From Dendrophyllia cribrosa (taxonomy: Eukaryota; Cnidaria; Anthozoa; Scleractinia; Dendrophylliidae), in contig JAJLRJ010000001.1 in assembly GCA_024195265.1 (NCBI GenBank), positions 6,158,857-6,222,856 on the forward strand: DNA of 64,000 nt. Direction: 5' to 3'. Positions 34,558 to 44,800 of this stretch are shown here, piece by piece. Position numbers and translations under genes: made by a program. The notes under the pieces are model-generated. The model searched no databases. It worked only from the letters and a program-made list of their open reading frames with translations, and had not been told where the DNA came from. Numbering within the stretch: the first letter of the stretch is position 1; every line of letters begins with the position of its first letter.

Positions 34558-35367
34558 GGGGTGGTTCCTAGGAATTCTTTAGGGGTAATCTAGGGGTTCC
34601 TAGGAATTCTTTAGGGGTAATCTTTTATTTCTTCGGAGGGTACATGATTGCCCTAGGAATTCTTCAGGGGGGCGCAAACTAGAGGCGTAAACTTTCTCTG
34701 CCCGGTTGTTTTTTTGCCTCTAGGAATTCTTTAGGGGGTGATCTTATTTCCTAAGGATTCTTCAGGGGTCATCCCTTGTAAAAGTCTACTCCTCAACGGG
34801 GGGGGTGCGGATATTAAATGCAATAGCCCAATGGCCTATTGTTCAGTTGCAAGCATAAATTATATACATCCACTTTGAAACAAATGTTGTACATCTTATT
34901 TGTAATGGTTCAGCCTTCAAACGCACTTTCTAATCCGTGATTACTCCTAGTAATATAATTAAGATTGAACACGAAACAAAACAAAGGGAAGCTGGGAAGT
35001 GAAGTGAAGTGAAGTACAGGAAAATGAAAAATCAATTCAACGTTTTGCAGAATGAAGCATTGAACAATAGGATCTATTGTTATCCCCGACGTCAGATGTA
35101 AATAAGTTTGTTACAATTCCAAAAACCGTTCTATAAGCTTAACTTTTAATTTTGAATTCTGTAATAAAAATAATTTAAGCTTACCTCGATCTTTTGCCTC
35201 AAGGAATTCACTTTTTGTTTCACCTTCAAATTTATGTCATTGAGTAAATTCAATGGACCCTGACATTGCCGTATGTCATGTATAATGTTTTGGGTCTCAA
35301 ACTCAATTTTTACTATTTCTTGAACGTGAATCTTCACTTGCACTGGAATTTCAATGCCGTCCGCCAT
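18446..35367 (-). CDS. BNIP1: BNIP1/SEC20 ER SNARE (232 aa, complete, 14.4-kb first intron)
   Basis: The Qb-SNARE of the ER syntaxin-18 complex, acting in Golgi-to-ER retrograde fusion. Exons in transcript order: 35367-35185, 20826-20735, 20132-20028, 19132-19014 and 18645-18446. They total 699 nt with matching phases. The N-terminus has NIIHDIRQCQGPLNLLNDIN. Exon 2 has LEQVAFEQDKESDR, exon 3 QASIRKANLESKTIIDKSEK, and exon 4 the SNARE motif (NITQDLMSIARMMESQVKKS). Exon 5 continues it (LSGIIQTSKNLLNKYNRREI) into the tail anchor LLIFFGLVLFFSTVLYILKK (about 205-224). Length and order match human BNIP1 (228 aa). The acceptor at 20133 was chosen because it keeps frame and yields the family's QAS-RKANL. 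Intron 1 contains the plus-strand gene cluster at 23.7-33.1 kb. The start codon sits in an AAAATGGCGG motif. Confidence 0.95.
19580..19796. mobile_element. hAT-type MITE (CAGGGCTCGAAAAAA ends)
   Basis: It begins CAGGGCTCGAAAAAAGT and ends with the complement CTTTTTTTCGAGCCCTG. CAGGG ends are typical of hAT elements. The interior is rich in inverted TTGCCCAA/AAGTAAA blocks. It lies in BNIP1 intron 3. A relative lies at 48082-48346. Confidence 0.7.
21025..21484. mobile_element. TIR element with G-run ends and a tandem AAAGGGGTACC motif
   Basis: The left end (CCCGAGGGGGAGGGGGG, then GGTACTCCCT) is mirrored by TTGAGTACCCCCC...CCTCCCCGGG at the right, and CAGGGATGCTCCGCC by GGTGGAGCATCCCCG. Between them the block GTATATGAAAGGGGTACCTT is repeated several times. 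It shares the TACCTTTT motif with the element at 16278-16911. It lies in BNIP1 intron 1. Confidence 0.65.
21514..21690. repeat. Near-perfect hairpin MITE (arms about 78 bp)
   Basis: The left arm starts AATAGGCCATTTCCGAGTTA and runs to CATATGAAAATGAGTTTTAT. The right arm is its almost exact complement, ending at 21690. The loop is only about 15-20 bp. The transcript would fold into a long double-stranded stem. No ORF. BNIP1 intron 1. Confidence 0.85.
21728..21950 (+). repeat. 33-bp minisatellite (about 6 units)
   Basis: Units begin at 21728, 21761, 21794, 21827 and 21860, each starting GGAATTCGTCAGGGGTCGGG and ending GGAGAGCGT, with a degenerate sixth unit after 21893. The unit is a multiple of three and lacks stops, so all three plus frames look open. 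The apparent proteins (NSSGVGGWRAW repeats) are artefacts of this. Confidence 0.85.
22188..23478. mobile_element. 1.3-kb TIR element (TTTCCGTGGGATGC ends)
   Basis: A 14-bp perfect terminal inverted repeat: TTTCCGTGGGATGC at 22188-22201 and its complement at 23465-23478. Subterminal repeats at about 22470-22580 consist of roughly four copies of a CGTTTGGTTTAAATCGTTTC-like unit. The interior (TTGCATATGTCAAAA..., AAAACAGAGAATTCTTGGAA) is similar to that of the element at 46419-48042, so both belong to one superfamily. It carries an inserted fragment at 23281-23428. Confidence 0.7.
23281..23428. mobile_element. Truncated relative of the 10.9-12.5 kb element
   Basis: AATGCCATCCGTCGGGG..., TGGATTTTTTCC and ACAACCCA match the right end of the element at 10933-12527, and GATTTCCAAGCCC matches its subterminal part. 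Only the right end is kept. It is nested inside the 22188-23478 element. Confidence 0.6.
23771..24640 (+). CDS. 289-aa protein: ubiquitin-like N-terminus plus coiled coil
   Basis: Single exon, no assigned function. An ATG at 23771 opens 290 codons, and AATAAA lies at 24802-24807. Residues 1 to about 85 alternate like a beta-grasp (ubiquitin-like) fold: a strand with FLAIIPSF, a helix with GTLSNLRKEIDDG, then NYMFVKEEGIYTRKEE and a final strand VNIEVKF. An acidic Ser/Thr linker follows, then a conserved-looking segment IKIYSTEEINKARGMRAAYY, and about 120 residues of Lys/Glu/Ala-rich helix likely to form a coiled coil (EAKKELEDKTAKLEEKSLSA). It shares this layout with the next gene (25566-26528). 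Both lie on the plus strand upstream of the OTU/DDE gene and inside BNIP1 intron 1. Probably an accessory protein of the same element; the fold is inferred from pattern only. Confidence 0.6.
   Translation: MNVCIRVFETVFDSQDFLAIIPSFPREGTLSNLRKEIDDGELVRKGNYMFVKEEGIYTRKEEDALTIDHLTTDAKNGLVNIEVKFMEEATTSNEDCHATRCEETSQTDEPPVKSAENSKPVDWRAVFKFQNSWELKNIKIYSTEEINKARGMRAAYYRFWNERARALCSQKPNISKRSLSEQINDEWRTEQGKILEKEAEVVMKTTETPPASLKPGTLNANVLRMNEAKKELEDKTAKLEEKSLSASERKDVEALQQRAQSNLKRAQEAMRKNLKVKKHKIDALVDSEK
24641..25565 (+). other. Spacer between the two ubiquitin-like genes
   Basis: About 0.9 kb, AT-rich, with A-homopolymers. It contains the polyadenylation signal of the upstream gene (24802-24807) and a TGACGTCA palindrome (CRE/ATF-type site) at about 25093-25100. 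The latter could serve the promoter of the 25566 gene, which is inference. No other gene seen. Confidence 0.35.
25566..26528 (+). CDS. 320-aa protein: ubiquitin-like N-terminus plus helical tail
   Basis: Single exon, function unknown. The ATG at 25566 (MAKMERTLTLK) is preferred over an upstream GTG; AATAAA follows at 26695-26700. The first about 80 residues align in pattern with the preceding gene: TFAVLKNI, then ETLLSVRQKLEE, then FSFLLFGISLKPKQES, then GGIELTVK, as expected of a ubiquitin-like beta-grasp. After a Ser/Pro linker (SPSSEDGASTASVKTSPSPT), LKINRFSSAEIEAAQDLFAK matches IKIYSTEEINKARGMRAAYY of the neighbour. The C-terminal half is helical (SALKKSQANLQKSIEEFLKK) and ends acidic. 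It looks like a diverged tandem paralogue, on the same strand as the OTU/DDE gene downstream. Confidence 0.62.
   Translation: MAKMERTLTLKTDEGDTFAVLKNITEEETLLSVRQKLEETPCQEFSFLLFGISLKPKQESKTLVRDCSQRNNKDGGIELTVKTTCTVKPQKVFSVTSSPSSEDGASTASVKTSPSPTSPSKDAPEPDEVQDLKINRFSSAEIEAAQDLFAKERMRYHNGLLEKIKGNEELSNWGPQELLGVIESSWVMKKTGLLKYKVKEILAQDISSTTDCKGRDKVLMRNLDSVEKATFDVNAEYAKFSDKIRENEANRPVLEANFDKVFSALKKSQANLQKSIEEFLKKQDNASVSEQCESPTPAVRLSEDEVSVLAEDVKEEYESD
27005..33129 (+). CDS. OTU protease + DDE integrase-like + 2x SAP + Tudor-like protein (1511 aa)
   Basis: Three exons (27005-27593, 28639-28951, 29496-33129), 4536 nt in frame. The start could instead be the ATG at 27104. Residues about 100-275 form an OTU cysteine-protease domain: DGNCLY gives candidate Asp 110 and Cys 113, and PNHFVPL the His 267, contributed by exon 2. 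Residues about 290-420 carry four FPxL-type motifs. The centre has an RNase-H-like pattern: IICGDI (Asp 823), LIVDNGHGEDP (Asp 937) and NFVERVHAAEN (Glu 981), fitting a DDE integrase/transposase. Two SAP motifs follow (LSVSELQQKCKALNITLKG, about 1235; LPVASLQFILKQHNLPISG, about 1295). The C-terminus (KLKIKWTADEIGDSGWRPGW onward, about 1450-1511) resembles a Tudor/chromo barrel. I recall similar multidomain proteins as repeated uncharacterised genes in cnidarians. The reading frame is intact. Probably the transposase of a large element, or a domesticated one. Confidence 0.75.
28392..28558. mobile_element. hAT-type MITE (CAGGGGCGGATCCAGG ends)
   Basis: CAGGGGCGGATCCAGGA at the left is mirrored by CTAGATCCGCCCCTG at the right, with AATTA on both sides as a possible short target duplication. 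It contains a G-homopolymer. It sits in intron 1 of the OTU/DDE gene, so it is younger than that gene's arrival. Confidence 0.75.
33203..33478. mobile_element. MITE with an inserted pogo-like MITE
   Basis: The outer arms (about 85 bp) include GGAATGTCCCATATAAAAGT, TTTACCAGAACGAAATCTTA and CATTTGGTCAACATTC, all repeated inverted at 33405-33478. At its centre, 33297-33388 begins CAGTCGAACCTC and ends GAGGTTCGACTG, a Tc1/pogo-like terminal repeat. The pair lies 74 bp after the stop of the OTU/DDE gene. Confidence 0.75.
34500..34800 (+). repeat. Poly-T/poly-G tract and degenerate TAGGAATTCTTTAGGGG repeats
   Basis: A T run at about 34509-34536 passes directly into a G run. It is followed, to about 34780, by about five copies of CCTAGGAATTCTTTAGGGGT with variable spacers. 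Probably the remains of a TIR element like those with G-run ends elsewhere. The rest of 33479-35184 (BNIP1 intron 1) shows no gene; a (GTGAA)4 microsatellite lies near 34996-35016. Confidence 0.55.
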
Positions 35368-35828
35368 TTTGGAAATCTACAACAGCAACGCATTCTGGGA
35401 AAAAGTGAAACATGCACCCCCGTGTAGGGTGGGGTGAGGCTTTATCGAATGTTTCGGGACGTTTTGGACTTTTTTGGGTATGTATAAAAGCGTAAAGTTT
35501 TTTGGTTTAAATTTCTTTTCCAAAACCAACAGATTTTCTTTATTATCTTCGAGGTTCCATGATTTAAGTAATTTTCTTTGCACTTTCGAGATCCGTCTGA
35601 CCACATTTCGCTTTCGGCAACCGTCGGTATTGGTCGGCGGATTTACAAAACAATCGGCTGATGTTCGGCGACCGCCAATTTTGAGCCATGTGTACCGCGG
35701 GAACCAATCAGAATGTTTCAACCGTTGTTCGATCCGACAACGCTTCGAAGATTTGGTGCACGCCGCGAGTGAAATACTGCTTTTAACATAAATTTACTGC
35801 GTGGATTTTAACTGTGTCGTCTTCTTGG
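35368..35828. promoter_or_regulatory. Bidirectional promoter region between BNIP1 and NSD
   Basis: Only 461 bp separate the BNIP1 start codon (minus, 35367) from the NSD start codon (plus, 35829). A CCAAT box (GAACCAATCAGAAT, about 35700-35713) and GC-richer sequence with CpGs lie between. The YY1-like AAAATGGCGG core covers the BNIP1 ATG. Overlapping open frames on both strands here (35377-35791) have no family resemblance and are read as chance. Co-regulation is inference. Confidence 0.6.
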
Positions 35829-38800
35829 ATGGCAGCAGTAGAATCCAAAGATGATAGCGGTTCGTCTGAACTTTCGGAGAGTCCTAACGCGAAGGAATCG
35901 AAAGTTTCAACAAGTCCAAATCAGTCTGCTTCGTGGCTCGTTGGCGATGTAGTGTGGTCGAAAATCCCGGGCCATCCGTGGTGGCCTTCAATGGTTTCCT
36001 ACGACCCAAACACCGCTGTTAGTTTCAAGTACAAAGGAAGAGCAAGATTTTATCATGTGCAATTTTTCGGGCAGGATCCTGTGAGAGGCTGGGTCGCCGA
36101 AAGATCGATTTTGAAATTTGAAGGTAGGAGGGTTATTTGGTGCATTGCTAAGAAAGAAATTGATTAGCTCAGTTTTGGGCGAATCAATCTTGCTTAAATC
36201 TCGCAAGTTTTATCGATAATTGCGGGATTAACCTAACACACTCTCCTGCTAGGTGTCGTAATTAAACGCATCGGTTTCTCCATCGCATAAAGAAACAGCG
36301 GCAATGTAATCGCTTGGCGATTTGTGTGTTCAAAAATATATTTTATCCCGCCATGTTTATCCACATTTCATTCAAAACAAGTCAGTCGCCCGCCAGTAAC
36401 TAAAACGAATTGGGAAATCAGGTGAAAAGCGTGGCTTATTCTAACTGTATTTTAATTAAGCGTTTGTTGCAAAAGCGCTGCGAAGTTTTTAGGCCGCCGA
36501 GACTTGTTTTTGGATCGTAACTTGCTTATGTAAATATGTTGGGTGTACTTGAGCGAGCCTTTTCAATATGTTTTGGCGCTTCGCCATTCTAAGATTTCAC
36601 CAGGCCTCTGAGCGCATGATCAATAAACACAGGACAGCTGTTTTGAAAAGAAAAGTGTGAATTTTACCAATGTGCACTTGTTTACAGTAATAATCTAATT
36701 TTATTCTTGGATCTCTTCATACCACATAATTTTGTTTTGCTGTAAAAGGTCACATTTTCCAAAAAAGCAACACATTTGTCAAAATAATCTTTATTATTCG
36801 TTCTCGCAGAAAGGCACTTTATGTCATGAAAATTTGTGGCAGGATTCAGCTGCTCAAGTTTCATTGTATTAAGCTCAATTATGGCTTTCTGTCAATATGT
36901 TACAATTTTATTGAAATTGGTAAGGGTAATACAACTTCGTCTGATTTTGTTTGAAAAAAGATATGACAATCTTTGCAATATACAGCCTCAGGCTCCAGAA
37001 ATTATTAACATGTTCTCGTCTCATCCTCTAGACTCATCATTTCATTATCTGCTGCTTCACCATATCCAAGAACAGAATTAATCTTCATTCACAGAAAATT
37101 AAATAACCTTTTCTTTCGATGTTCAAAATGTCAATATTTGACCTAAAACCTTTGCAGGCAGCACAAGAAATTATTAGCATGTTCTCTGCTTTGCTTGATT
37201 TTCCAGACAAATATCTAGATCTCTATTAATTTTTAATATGCTACTGGTAATATAAGTTTGCAATGAAAAATAAACTTTATCACTCCTGTGTTTTCATTGT
37301 TCGTACTCTTCAAGGTTCATTTTTTTTTGTTTAATTCAGAATTTTAATTTCAGCCTTTCATTCCCTGAAGTCTTACATAAGTTATTGTCACTTACCTGTC
37401 TATTTTACCCTACATTCTGCCATGGAAGTTAATTAAACTGAAATATTGTTGGCTTAATTTTTTTATCTGATCAAATCACTTTCGTTTTATTGACATTCAA
37501 AACTGCTATATTTAAAGATGGCTCAATAAAAGAAACTCCAAATTATGAACAATTTGAAATATTGCACTCCCAAATGAAAAGACACATTTTATTATTGGAT
37601 TTTTCTTTGCTAAAGAGAAATAATAAGTATGTTTAGTTCATTTAATGATTTTTTAAGTAAAATTCTAACACATCATTTTCAAATCAACTTGGACCCTTTA
37701 TTCGAAAAAACACTAAATTTGTTAGATTGTAATTTTCCTGTTGTTATTGTGCTTTCCTCTGTATGTTAACCATAATTTAGAAAGTCAAAACATTTATATT
37801 TTCAAGTGGGAGGCCATTTCTTGATATTTCTAACCTGTATTAAATTCATTGGCATATAAAATGTAACAGTCTGGAAATTCTAACTCTTCAATCAAATGTT
37901 TATCACTTATCAAACCCAATAAACTATTTGTTAGTTTTTAGTTGTTTTTTTTTTTTTTTGTCTTTTTTTTTTTGCCAGAGTTTGGACTGTTATTAAGCGA
38001 TATGTATTTAGAATTTTCTGAAGTTAGCCCTTTCACTCCCCCAGTCAATTATGGAGACATGTGGTGTAGTTCTAACTTTTGAGTCTGTCAACGAATCCTG
38101 TGGAGTGACCATTAAAATAAAACCTTCTTGCCAGTGCTTTTGCATGGCACCATTTGTTTTTCAATATTTTACAAATTGAAATTTGTGATTTTATATGAAT
38201 TTTGTCTTTGAGTCTCTCATGAGTTGAAGTGCCTATCACAGGGTTCTCCAGAAGCTCCGGCAACTGGTGAAAATTGCAGTCTACTTGTCCTGGGCCGCCG
38301 GCTAGTAAGAAAATATTTGAGGGGAAGATAAGAATAAATCCATCCTATTTTCTTCCCAACACTTGCATGGCTATAAAAACAAATCCTTCGTAGCCATAAG
38401 ATAGAACAAAAGTGATTTCTTTCGGGCCATAATGTTTTCTTTAGTATATAAAGCATATTAAGGAAAGCAATAATTTTTTTCAGTGAATAATAAAAAGGTT
38501 AAAAAACTGGCTGATTTTCATCTCTGTTGTCCCCAAAATGCACCAGAATGCATCTCCAGTGCCTTCATTTTCTCAAAATTTTCTGCTGGGGAATGCCCCC
38601 GGACCCCCCTAGATACTCAAGCCCTTCGGGCACTCAAATGCCAGGTGCCGCCTACTTTCAATTTACAGCCAGGTAGTCTAATTTCTCTGGAGAACCCTGC
38701 TATCACCCCTAGAAAGTTATTTTCAGAATCAACTCTATGTACATTAAATAGTTGAATGGTAAAATATTTCTTGTTTTGAATGTCACGTTTTGAATGTCAC

Positions 38801-41800
38801 GTTTGTGAGTTATAGATTTGAATTTACAAAATGCTAATTAGATGACGTCAACCCGTGAATCATTTATTATACAACTACTTGTTTTCACCTCCAAGTAATA
38901 TTTTTTACGAATCAATTGACTATTCACAGTTTTTAGTATTTATCAAATTAATTATCCTCAAGCTGTAAACTGCGTATTGTTAATTGGCACAGAAATAATG
39001 GCAAATTCCTGAGTTGACGTCATCTAATTAGCATTTTGTAAATTCAAATCTCTATAACTCACAAATGTGACGTTCAAAACGAGAAATAATTTACCATTCA
39101 ACTATTCAATGTACATAGAGTTGATTCTGAAAATAACTTTCTAGGGGTGACAGGCACTTTAAATGATTAATGATAAGGTCAGTGCTTCATCGTTTTAACA
39201 GACAAAAGATGGATGTAGCTAACTTTACAATAAAATGAATCAAGGGAACGTAATTTTGATTTTTGGCACCCATGGGATTTATTAGTAACATTTTTTTTTA
39301 TTTATTTACACTGTAGGTCGAGAGAACTTTGAGAACTCCCTTCAAGGAAAACAGCTTAAGATTGCACAGAAGCGCGTGGCTCAGTGGGAAACTGCAGTTA
39401 AAGTGGCTGAAAAAGCAAAACCAATGAACAGGCATGAGCGCCAACTCTGCTATACCTTCAAGTACTATGACAAGAATGAAGGAAAACGGCTTGATCCCTT
39501 GAAACTTAAAAAGTTAAATGGCCTGAGCGTCACATCCTTGCCGCAGCAAGTGAATGGGATGGCTGACAATCATGAACATAGAACAGGTGATCTCGGTAAG
39601 GGCGAGAATCAAGTTTCCGAAGTCAAGGTTGTGAATGGAGTTACACATTGCAATAGTAGTTTAAAACCTGACCAAAAGAAAGCTGCAAAGGGGAGAACAC
39701 AGCGGAAAAGAAAACTGAGTTCAGTAGCGGTGGTTTCAAAGTCGGTTCCAAACCATGTTGAAGCTTCGAAAATTTCTGAGCCTCCAAAGAAAAGGAAAAA
39801 ACGGACTATCAAACAAAAACAAAGTGATGAGCTGAACTCTTCTGTTGGTTCAGAGCTGGAGGATATCGCTGACAAGATAGACTTACCAGTCAAACTTAAC
39901 ATGGCTGACAAAATGGATCTTAATTCAGACTTGCATGGCAAGTGTAACGGAGTATGCAGTAATCCTAGTACTGCTAGTCCTCCAAGAATAAACGGTGACA
40001 TTTCTACATTTGGAGCAAATGTGGAGGTATCACCTAATACTGCGCTTAAGTTAAAGATCAGAAAAATCACACCGAAGCAAAACCAAGTTGAGGGAAAGCG
40101 CAAAAGAGGTCGTCCTCGTAAGCCACAGTTTGTTATTGTCAGTGAAAGTGAAAGTGAAAAGGAAGTTGTAAGTTTCTCAGAATTGCCAAATGACTTGGAA
40201 AGTAAAGAGATTTCTAATACAGACAAGGAGTTGGTGCTGATGTCTGAAGAACCTAGTCATGAGGAGATTCTCAAAAAGAAAAAACGCATTCGAAAACCCA
40301 CTAGCAAGGTGTTGAGTGCTCAAGAAGTGGCAGTACTGCCAAGAAAAGATTCACTGGCTTTGAAAGAAAAGAAGGTTCAACCAAAAAGTAAAAAGTTAAA
40401 AGAAGTGGAAGATGTTGAGCTGAAAAGTAAAAAAGTTAAAAAGATGGAAGATGTTGAGCCTAAAAGTAGAAAGGTGAAAAGTGCGGAAGATGTTGAGCCA
40501 AAAAGTAAAAAGGTGAAAAAGATTGCAGCTGTTGAGGCAAACACTGAAAAGGGAAAGAAGATGGAAGATGTTCAGCCAAAAACTGAAAAGGTAAAAAAGG
40601 TGGAAGCTGTTGAGCCAAAAAGTAAAAAGGCGAAAAAAATGGAAGAGAAAAAAGATGAAACTTCAGAACTGAATAGTACAATTGAAATTGAAGGTAGTGT
40701 GGCAAGTGATGATACAGGCAGCATAAAGAATGGTGCACTGCCCAAAAAAGAAAAAGATGCGGTTTGCATTGTCTGTGAACAGCAGGAAAATCTAATATTC
40801 TGTGAAGGGATTTGCGGGAATGCCTTTCATTTGGACTGTATTGGACTTTCAGTTGTTCCAAAGGGAAAGTTTATCTGTGATGAATGTGTAACTGGCAATC
40901 ATTGTTGCTTTGTCTGTCGACAAACTGGAAATGTAAAACAGTGCAGTCAACCGCTTTGTACAAAATTCTATCATGATGAATGTGTCAAGACATTTAAGAC
41001 TGCAAAATTTGATGGCGATCGCTTTTCCTGTCCACTCCATTTCTGCAGTACATGTGTTTCTAACAAGTCAGTAGTATCTAGGGGACGGATGATTCGTTGT
41101 GTACGTTGTCCGACAGCCTATCACGTCTCAGGCTGTCTTGTCGCAGGCTGTATACCAATAAGTTCTCATCTAATGGTTTGTGCAAAACACTTCTTACGCG
41201 AGAAAAACAAGGCGCACCATACTCATGTGAATGTCAACTGGTGTTTTGTTTGTTCCATTGGCGGCACATTGATCTGTTGTGAGAGTTGCCCTGCTGCATT
41301 TCATCCTGAATGCATCAGTTATGAGGGGATTCCGGAAGGACATTTCTTTTGTAAAGATTGCACAGAAGGCAAGCAGCTTCTTTATGGAGACATTGTGTGG
41401 GTCAAGCTTGGAATGTACAGGTGATGTTAATACTCCCCTAGTTATTTTACTAGTTATTGTAAAGGGAGTGCAGATTTTTTTGTTAAGGTTTGCAATAGCA
41501 GGTGCCAAATTGTGAATAACTGGGACCACTGAATGGCGGTGTAGCCATGGCAGTGTAGCCGCCATTTATTGACATGCAGTGGAAAATCAGGCATTTTAGG
41601 CGATTTCTGACAAATTTGGGTCTTTGCTTTAACTGCTATGAAAGATTCAATGTGTTTATACATTTATTTGTGCTGCTTCATAAAGCCTAAATTTAGCATG
41701 ATCATGAACTCGAAATGAGCTACACAATACAAAATATGGCAATGGGAATAAAATAAATTGTGATTCAGTTTTATTTCACTCGTAATTAAGGTCAAATAGC

Positions 41801-44800
41801 CCATCAACTTTAGTAGTTATTTATTCAAATATTTTAGCACATTTTCCTAAAAAAAAATAGCTGGGACAAGAATTGAAATAGTTGAGTAAAGGTCCCGGTG
41901 TCCCGGCTCTAACAAAAACCCTATAGAAGCTATTTTATCCAATTTAGTTGCATATTTGGTGATCTTATAACATGGACATGTAGGATTTCATGCACAAACT
42001 TGGAGAGTAGTGACGGGGCAGTGGCGAGGGTGCTTGCCTTCAACCAAATTGTGATGCGCCAATGCACTCCAAGTTTAAATTCCCTCTTGAGATGAGGCCA
42101 TTATGATCAGGGTTGTCAAAAGTAGCTGGCTGCAGGAGAAAATCGCTACCTACTTTGTCTTAGCAACTGGCTATTTTGCTTGCCAGTTCTTTAGAGGAAA
42201 TGGCATTTAAAAAATATATATGTCTGGTTACCTCCCAAAGTTAGACACATATTTCAAACTTTTCTGACAACCCTGATTATGTGGTCTGTTGTTTTCATCC
42301 CTGCTCCCTTCTTGTTTTTTCCATTTTCCCTAAAAGTTAAAAGCCACATTAACTACATGCAGGAATGTAAAGGTTAAGTCAATAATGTGGAGTTCAACTT
42401 TTAATGCACATGACAGTCAAAACAACTCAAGTGTTTACTACTGCAAATTTTATGTCAGTACTGATGTTCCGTAATCTGTTCTTGAGATGAATAATTCAAA
42501 ATCGTCCTCAATCCAAATCTCAGACTTTGATTGAGTTTAAATGGTGTGAGAATTTGATAGTTTTTCCTCTGTTTGCATACATCATATCATCTGATGGTCC
42601 TCATAATTCTTATTTCTCTTTTCCAATCACTTTTTGACCTTCTGGGAATATCAGAGACTTTCTTGTGTTTTGATATTCCAAACAGAATTTTAAAAGCTGG
42701 CATTGAAGAGAAAAGAAGGTAAAAATCTGAACAGACAAGTGACCATTGTCAGATGGGTCGTGCAATTTTCAGGAAACCTGTTAAGTGTGTGAAACAATGC
42801 ATTTTAATCCAATCAAATTTGGAGATTTGGATCGAATATCAATTTGAGTTTTAAACTTTTTTGTCTGAAGAATATATTACTTAAATGAGTAATGAAATCA
42901 AATGAAATTTGCAGCAATGAACTTCATTATATAGTGATTCCCTGGAAATAAAATGATTTATGTTGAACAATTTTTCAAAATTTCCGTGATCGTTTCCTAC
43001 CAAGTATTGTTCTGAAATATGGTATGCAGTTAAACAACATGGGTCGCCATGCTAGAGAAAGGATATGATAGGCTCAAGTTACCCTGTTTTTTCCGTGGTG
43101 CTACATGTATCCGCTTGTTTTGATCAAATCATGTTACATTTTGCATAAACTGTAAGTTTCATTAATTATTCAGTTTAGCGCCCGGGGCACATATTTATTT
43201 ACTTTTGGTAGCTTATTGGAAAGGGGGTGGTTATTTCCTTTTTGACCAAAAAATGCAAGTGTAAAAAAGCACTTTAAGGAACAATAACAGAAAATGTACA
43301 ATTTGCATAGTCAGTCAGAACAACGATAACAATGGTTCGCATAGTCAGAATATAAATCACTATTATACCTTAATGTCTTAGATGTCTCTTTCTTCGATAA
43401 AATAGCTTTTTGGAGAACACCTATTAACAAAATGACACTACGGGGGGCTTATTAGAAAAGAAGGCCTTAAGCATTATGGTAAACATGTCTTAAATTCCTG
43501 CTCAGTGTTCGTTTCAGGGCTTTTTCTGCATTCAAAATGGTAGCTTACATATGAAGCTTTCATCGCGCAATCTGATTGGTTGAATTATTTGTATTTGTCA
43601 TTCTGCTGTGATGAACATATAAAATCGCTGGAATGGCAAGCTAGGTGAATGACAGCAAAACTGGCATGCCAGATATCAGTGATTTTACAGTACTGCTCAG
43701 AGATGAGCAAACCATCAAACGGTTCGCCACGCGTTGACAAAGAAGAGAAGCGAGAAGGGGGGATTAAGTGATCGCGCAACTCGAAATTGGCTGGCTTCCT
43801 TCCAATCATTTGTTTATCTCGTCACTTGCTTGAGTAAAAGAGTTTTGTCGATTGATTCTGAATTATTTTTTTCTTGTTCAGAGTAACGTTTTCACTCAGT
43901 TTTGAATTCGAGCACATGAAATATTTCTCAGAATCCCAGACATTCTGGCAAATGCGCGTGTAAACAACTCGTCATTGATATCATTCGATACGTTTTAAAT
44001 AACATGTCTTGAATGAGTTGAATCGCCTTTTAATAAGCTTCTTGGTAGTTTGCCTGGAGAGGCCGCAGCTTTTTGTTTTCTCTTCACAATGACCTGTACC
44101 CGTAAGCGGCCAAGCCATAAGCAATCAAGCGACTCGAAATTGGCTGGCTTCTAATCTGTTGTCTATCTTGTTTTTCGGCTAAAAATAGTTTTGTCGACTT
44201 GTTCTGAATTATTGTTTTCTTTCTGATCAGAATTTTTTTTATCCGACCCTTTCGGTCAGTTCCGAATTCTACAGCGGGTTCGGGATCAGAGTTAACATGT
44301 GCAGTGCATGTCCTGGAGTCCCCGAAATGTGGGAATTATCTCCTCAACAGCTGAATGACGAATTTGTTAATGATTTGAAACGTTCATGAATTACATGTAT
44401 TTTTCTTTGCCAGCGTCCTCTAGAATTATTTTCGCAGATGGTTTTAGTTGTTTTACAGCTCCTGAAGAATATTTTTTTCTAGTTTTAAACTATGAGTAAT
44501 GTGACCCAGAAATTGCGTGTGTAAACAAACATGGTGAAGCAACGTGACGAGCGACGAGTACTATAAATAACTTGGAGATGGTTTTCGGCTAACTATAACA
44601 AAATAACTCTTATTTATAATGATTTTGTCCACTTCAAGGTATTAAATGTTTACGTTTGGATCATTGTTTCGACATTTCATTTCTCCCTGCTTTAACGTAA
44701 TGATGTGACACAAGTCAACAAATGCAAGCAGCCAATAAAAATCAACTGTTCCCACGTCTAGAATTTCACTGCCAAAGTGGCTAACGAAAACCAATAACAC

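Noticed and set aside
35377..35791. Overlapping ORFs on both strands between BNIP1 and NSD
   Set aside because: Low-complexity, no family resemblance, and in the position expected of a promoter and 5' UTRs.
39609..40226. 205-aa minus ORF
   Set aside because: Antisense shadow of NSD exon 2.
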